Origin: Bretschneidera sinensis
Lineage: Eukaryota > Streptophyta > Magnoliopsida > Brassicales > Akaniaceae
NCBI GenBank assembly: GCA_023935145.1
Contig: CM043705.1
Span: forward strand, 57,444,084 to 57,508,083
Length of the DNA: 64,000 nucleotides
Reading direction: 5' to 3'
The position numbers and the translations under genes were made by a program. Below, one piece after another: positions 60,481 to 64,000 of the stretch; the stretch's first letter is position 1; every line of letters begins with the position of its first letter. The notes below the pieces were generated by a model. That model saw only the letters and a program-made list of their open reading frames with translations. It was not told where the DNA came from and searched no databases.

Positions 60481-61415
60481 AATTATTTTAAAAATAAATG
60501 TTTTATTCTTTCAAATATATGAAATAGAAAACATATTTATAATTTTCTATTTTTTTTTTCACCTTTCATATTTTTTTTAAAAAACACTTTTCCTTTCTGT
60601 GGTCTCAATTTAAAACCACTTCCATTTTCCTTTTAAATTTATATAAGGTGTTCTTTACGCCAAAGGCTAAAAAAAGAATTAAAAACAGGGGGGAGTAAAT
60701 GCCACATGTAAACTTGTGGATGAAAAAGTGTAGACTAAAATCCAAACTCTTACCCTACCGCTTAACTGGTAGTGTAAGCTAGAATGGTTGCGAACATTCT
60801 TTTACCACCTCAGCAGCAGCTTGGGCCACATTACACTAAACCGGCGAAAATTGAAAAGGACTCGTTTTGAGAATCACGTTAGTACAAAATCAATAATTAA
60901 GAAACGTAATGAAACAATTGAGAGTCAATAAATTAAAATAAAATTTGCATGATCAATGATTAAAAAAAGTTATAATATCATCTTTATGAATATAACGGAT
61001 ATATATTTTTATTTTTAAATAATTAAATACACTAAATAAAAGTTTCAATAAACTCTATAAAACATTTAGAGATTATCGAACAATTTTTTAGAATTTTTCA
61101 CTAGCGTGCTATTTTTTTGTGGTTTTACATTTTTTAATAGTAGCAAAATAAAAAAACAAATATTTTAGCATAAATATTTTTGAAATGGTTACTCTGCAAC
61201 TAATTGAAAGTTTGATGAAAAGTATAATGTGTTTAGTATGAGAGAAAATATAGAATATGATTTTTTTTAAGCCTTTATAATTTAATTTTTACAATTCAGT
61301 TTTTTATTTTATTTTTTTGGGAACTCTAAGTAAAACAAAAAAAAAAAAACTTTGGGGGTGCTTAAATACTAAAAGGAAAGTTAAAGGAAGAACTTGTAGA
61401 TTAATAAAAGAAGAA
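60480..61415. other. Intergenic region, nothing recognised
   Basis: AT-rich DNA with homopolymer runs and no coding sequence or repeat structure that I could support. Confidence 0.45.
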
Positions 61416-61417
61416 AA

Positions 61418-63892
61418 TGAAGGGTAGAGTGGTAAAAGGTCAAGTGTTAGTGGGAGTATATAAGCAAAAAGTCAACCTAAAAGAGTGAAATCTCTCATTT
61501 GGTAAAGAGTGAGCTCGGCAGAAGAGAAAGGAGAGAAAGAAAAGCACCAGAAAATTTTCCTTCTCAAAAACCCATTTTTTCTTCCAAGCTTTGACCTAGC
61601 CTTAACCCAACCATTCAAGATATTTTTGCCCCCAAACTTCCAAAACCCTCTTCTACCACCATCAGCTATTTTCCGACCAGGGAGGTGAGCCTCCACGAGC
61701 AGGTCACGGAGGCGTGTGGCCTACACGCGCCGAGCAAGGGAGGAACAGCCTGTTTTGTTCCTTTGGATTTTTCGTGCAGAGTTTGAGGTAATTTCGAAAA
61801 GTTGTCAACTACAAACTTAAACCAGACTTCTTGATGTTGATTTTTGGCTTTTGTTTGAGGTCGTTTGGATTTAATTTGAGGGATTTATGAGTTGTCTAAA
61901 TTGGGAGAATTGTGCAGAAATTCTGGAAAAAAATTTATGTTCCGGGCAGTTTTGTGAGCTGTTTTTCAACAAGAATTTGAGGTAGTTTTGGGTCCCAACT
62001 ATTTTGAAGTTAAAGTATCCTTCCTAAAGTTGATCTAGAACCTTGTTTGGGATGATTTGAATTTAAATTGATTTAATTTGAAATATTTAAAGTTGAGAGA
62101 AAATTTGAAAAAAATCTGAATATTTTTGTATTATGGAACTTTGGTGTTAAGGTTTAATTTATTGCTCTGAGTATTGTAAAATCTAAAATCTATTGATGGA
62201 ATTTTAATTAAATCCTACACTTTGGAAGAAAGTAATAAAAGTTTGTGAAGTTTGAAGATTTTTAGGGTGACTTTATGTACAAAGTTTGAAGTGTTATTCT
62301 TGTATAACATGATTTTTTAGATAGGTATTGTTACAGAATTTTACTATAAGCTGTAAATTTGAAATCCTTTTAGGAATTAAAATAAATTCCTCTAAGTAAG
62401 AAATTTTTTCTTGATTGAGAATTTATATTTAGAATGAATATTTTTTACAAGTTGCGATTTGTTGGTAATTGCCTTAAGTTAGTGTCTTGAAATTTAAAGT
62501 CCATATGAATTGAGAGTTTTATGGAGTAAAGAATGAAAGAAAGAAGGAAAGAGTGAAAATAACTGATTAAAGAGAAGAATGAACTTTAGTAGTATTTTCT
62601 TTGATTTATATGTATAAGTAAATGGAATAATTGATTTCTTATTAAGTGTCTAAGTTTTAAATACTATGCTCATTGACTATTTGTGTATGTAGTTTGCTTT
62701 AATTGTTAAAATAGCATTTCAATAGGTGCGGTGGATGATCGTAGTAAAGTTAAATAAGTGATCCACGACTAGTATTTGGCGTAAGGTGAGTATTACCTAC
62801 TCTTGGCAAGCATGAATGTTAATAGGGAAACCAAAACGATAAGGTTACATAAGAATTGTAATTCGCTATTTAGATGTAATAATTATATTTGTAACTATGT
62901 GGTAAGATAAGTTAATTATATACTAATGATGAGATAGTGATTTCAAAACCTTTGTGCCGAATGTTGTGTGATAGTATGGATTGATGAGAATTTTTTGGTG
63001 TTCATCACTTGATTTGATTTGATTTCATGCACTGAAATTTACAATATATTATTGAGGGGGGAGTGATGTGTGAGGATGATAGGTCCCTTCCCACAAAGGG
63101 TGTAAGGGTACCTAATATATTTGGATGATTGGACCTAGATCGGATCAAGGGGGGTTTCGTAAATTTATTATTTATGAAACGTACCGGTACGTGGGGAGAC
63201 ATCCCCGATAGATTATGATTGATTATGAGATGACACATTGCATTGCATCATGCTGCACTGACATACCATAAATGAATTTGAATTACTTGACCCGTAAGGG
63301 GGCATATGAAATGTTTGGTTGTATGGACAAATTGTGATATTTTGATTGACTATAGAATGGTGATTGCAAGTTGGTTGTGGGTTTTATGGGACCGTATTAT
63401 GATTACTAAGATTGTTGATTTACAAAGTGCTATATGACTATGTATACGAACAAATAAAGTAGAAATGAAAAAGAAATATTTATAAGCTTTCAAATTTTTC
63501 TAACAAGTGATTACTTTGTGCAGAGTAAGAACTTGCTGAGCTTTATAGCTCACCCCTCATTCCTCTTTATTCCAAGTGATATCAGATTTTAAGTGGTGAA
63601 GCTTTGAAGTTTCAACGAAGTTTTAAGTGAGTCCACGAGCGTCGCATCCACGGTCAAGCCTTTTTTTTTATAAGTTTTATATTGTAGATTAGGTGTGTGA
63701 AGTTGTAACGGTTGGTTGTGTCCCTTTAGACACCTTGTAAAGCTACAACCTTATAGTTGTAATAACTGTATGATCTTAACTATATATATTAGATGTTGTT
63801 TTGTTGTAGTATATATTTGTGTGTCCAGGTGCTCAATTCTGAAAGGTAATTGACACCATCCTAAGTGGATCTGCTCGGGATTGGTCGTTATA
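61418..63892 (+). mobile_element. Probable solo LTR of a Ty3/gypsy element (about 2.5 kb)
   Basis: Long noncoding block with features of large gypsy LTRs of the Tekay/Del kind: a GTATATAAGC promoter-like box near 61455 followed by a GA-rich leader; near 63520 CAGAGTAAGAACTTGCTGAG and TTTATAGCTCACCCC; and an end reading GATTGGTCGTTATA, close to the common GTCGTTACA end. GAAAA lies at both 61413-61417 and 63893-63897, just outside TG...TA ends, but this is low-complexity sequence and may be chance. No internal region or second LTR is seen. Confidence 0.5.
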
Positions 63893-64000
63893 GAAAAATT
63901 AGTAAAAAGAAAAGTAAGAGGAAATAAAACTAAGAAAATAAATGTTTTCATTCATGTGTTTAGTAGATAAGATGGAACTAATAGAAAAGAAAACGGTTTT

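Overview
This is a stretch of plant nuclear chromosome, almost certainly from a dicot. It holds two conserved, intron-rich, plant-type genes with GT-AG introns, and they are separated and invaded by plant transposable elements: Athila-like Ty3/gypsy, Copia, L1-type LINEs, a Mutator-like element and hAT-type MITEs. Base composition is AT-rich outside the exons. I cannot name the species.

Layout. 1-5.9 kb is AT-rich intergenic DNA with a microsatellite and a tandem array. 6166-13743 (+) is a six-exon mitochondrial porin (VDAC) gene encoding 276 residues; its fifth intron (5.0 kb) is almost filled by a decayed LINE in the opposite orientation. 13.8-36.2 kb is a transposon block: a second decayed LINE (15.1-27.7 kb, minus strand) split by a 6.6-kb non-autonomous Athila-like element with a perfect CTTAA target duplication; a rearranged Copia with an inverted integrase segment; and a broken Mutator-like transposase carrying two hAT-like MITEs. 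36275-57694 (-) is a 13-exon gene for plastidic alpha-amylase 3 (AMY3), spliced here to 900 residues. Its introns 8 and 10 have grown to about 7 kb by Copia insertions. 57.7-64 kb is intergenic, with a LINE 3' remnant and a likely solo LTR of about 2.5 kb.

The two host genes are unrelated in pathway: VDAC moves metabolites through the mitochondrial outer membrane, and AMY3 degrades starch in the plastid stroma. Both reading frames are intact across every exon, so the insertions have been tolerated inside introns. Every transposon reading frame seen is broken by stops, frameshifts or deletions.

No new defence, biosynthetic or regulatory system is evident. The most notable observations are structural: nested insertions dated by target duplications, an LTR whose internal repeat number differs between the two ends of one element, a MITE that contains tRNA-like pol III promoter boxes, a near-perfect 62-nt foldback in an AMY3 intron, and clusters of short TCGA-core near-palindromes in LTR-type sequences. 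Exon boundaries were placed by hand from splice signals and reading-frame continuity; transposon edges without target duplications are approximate.
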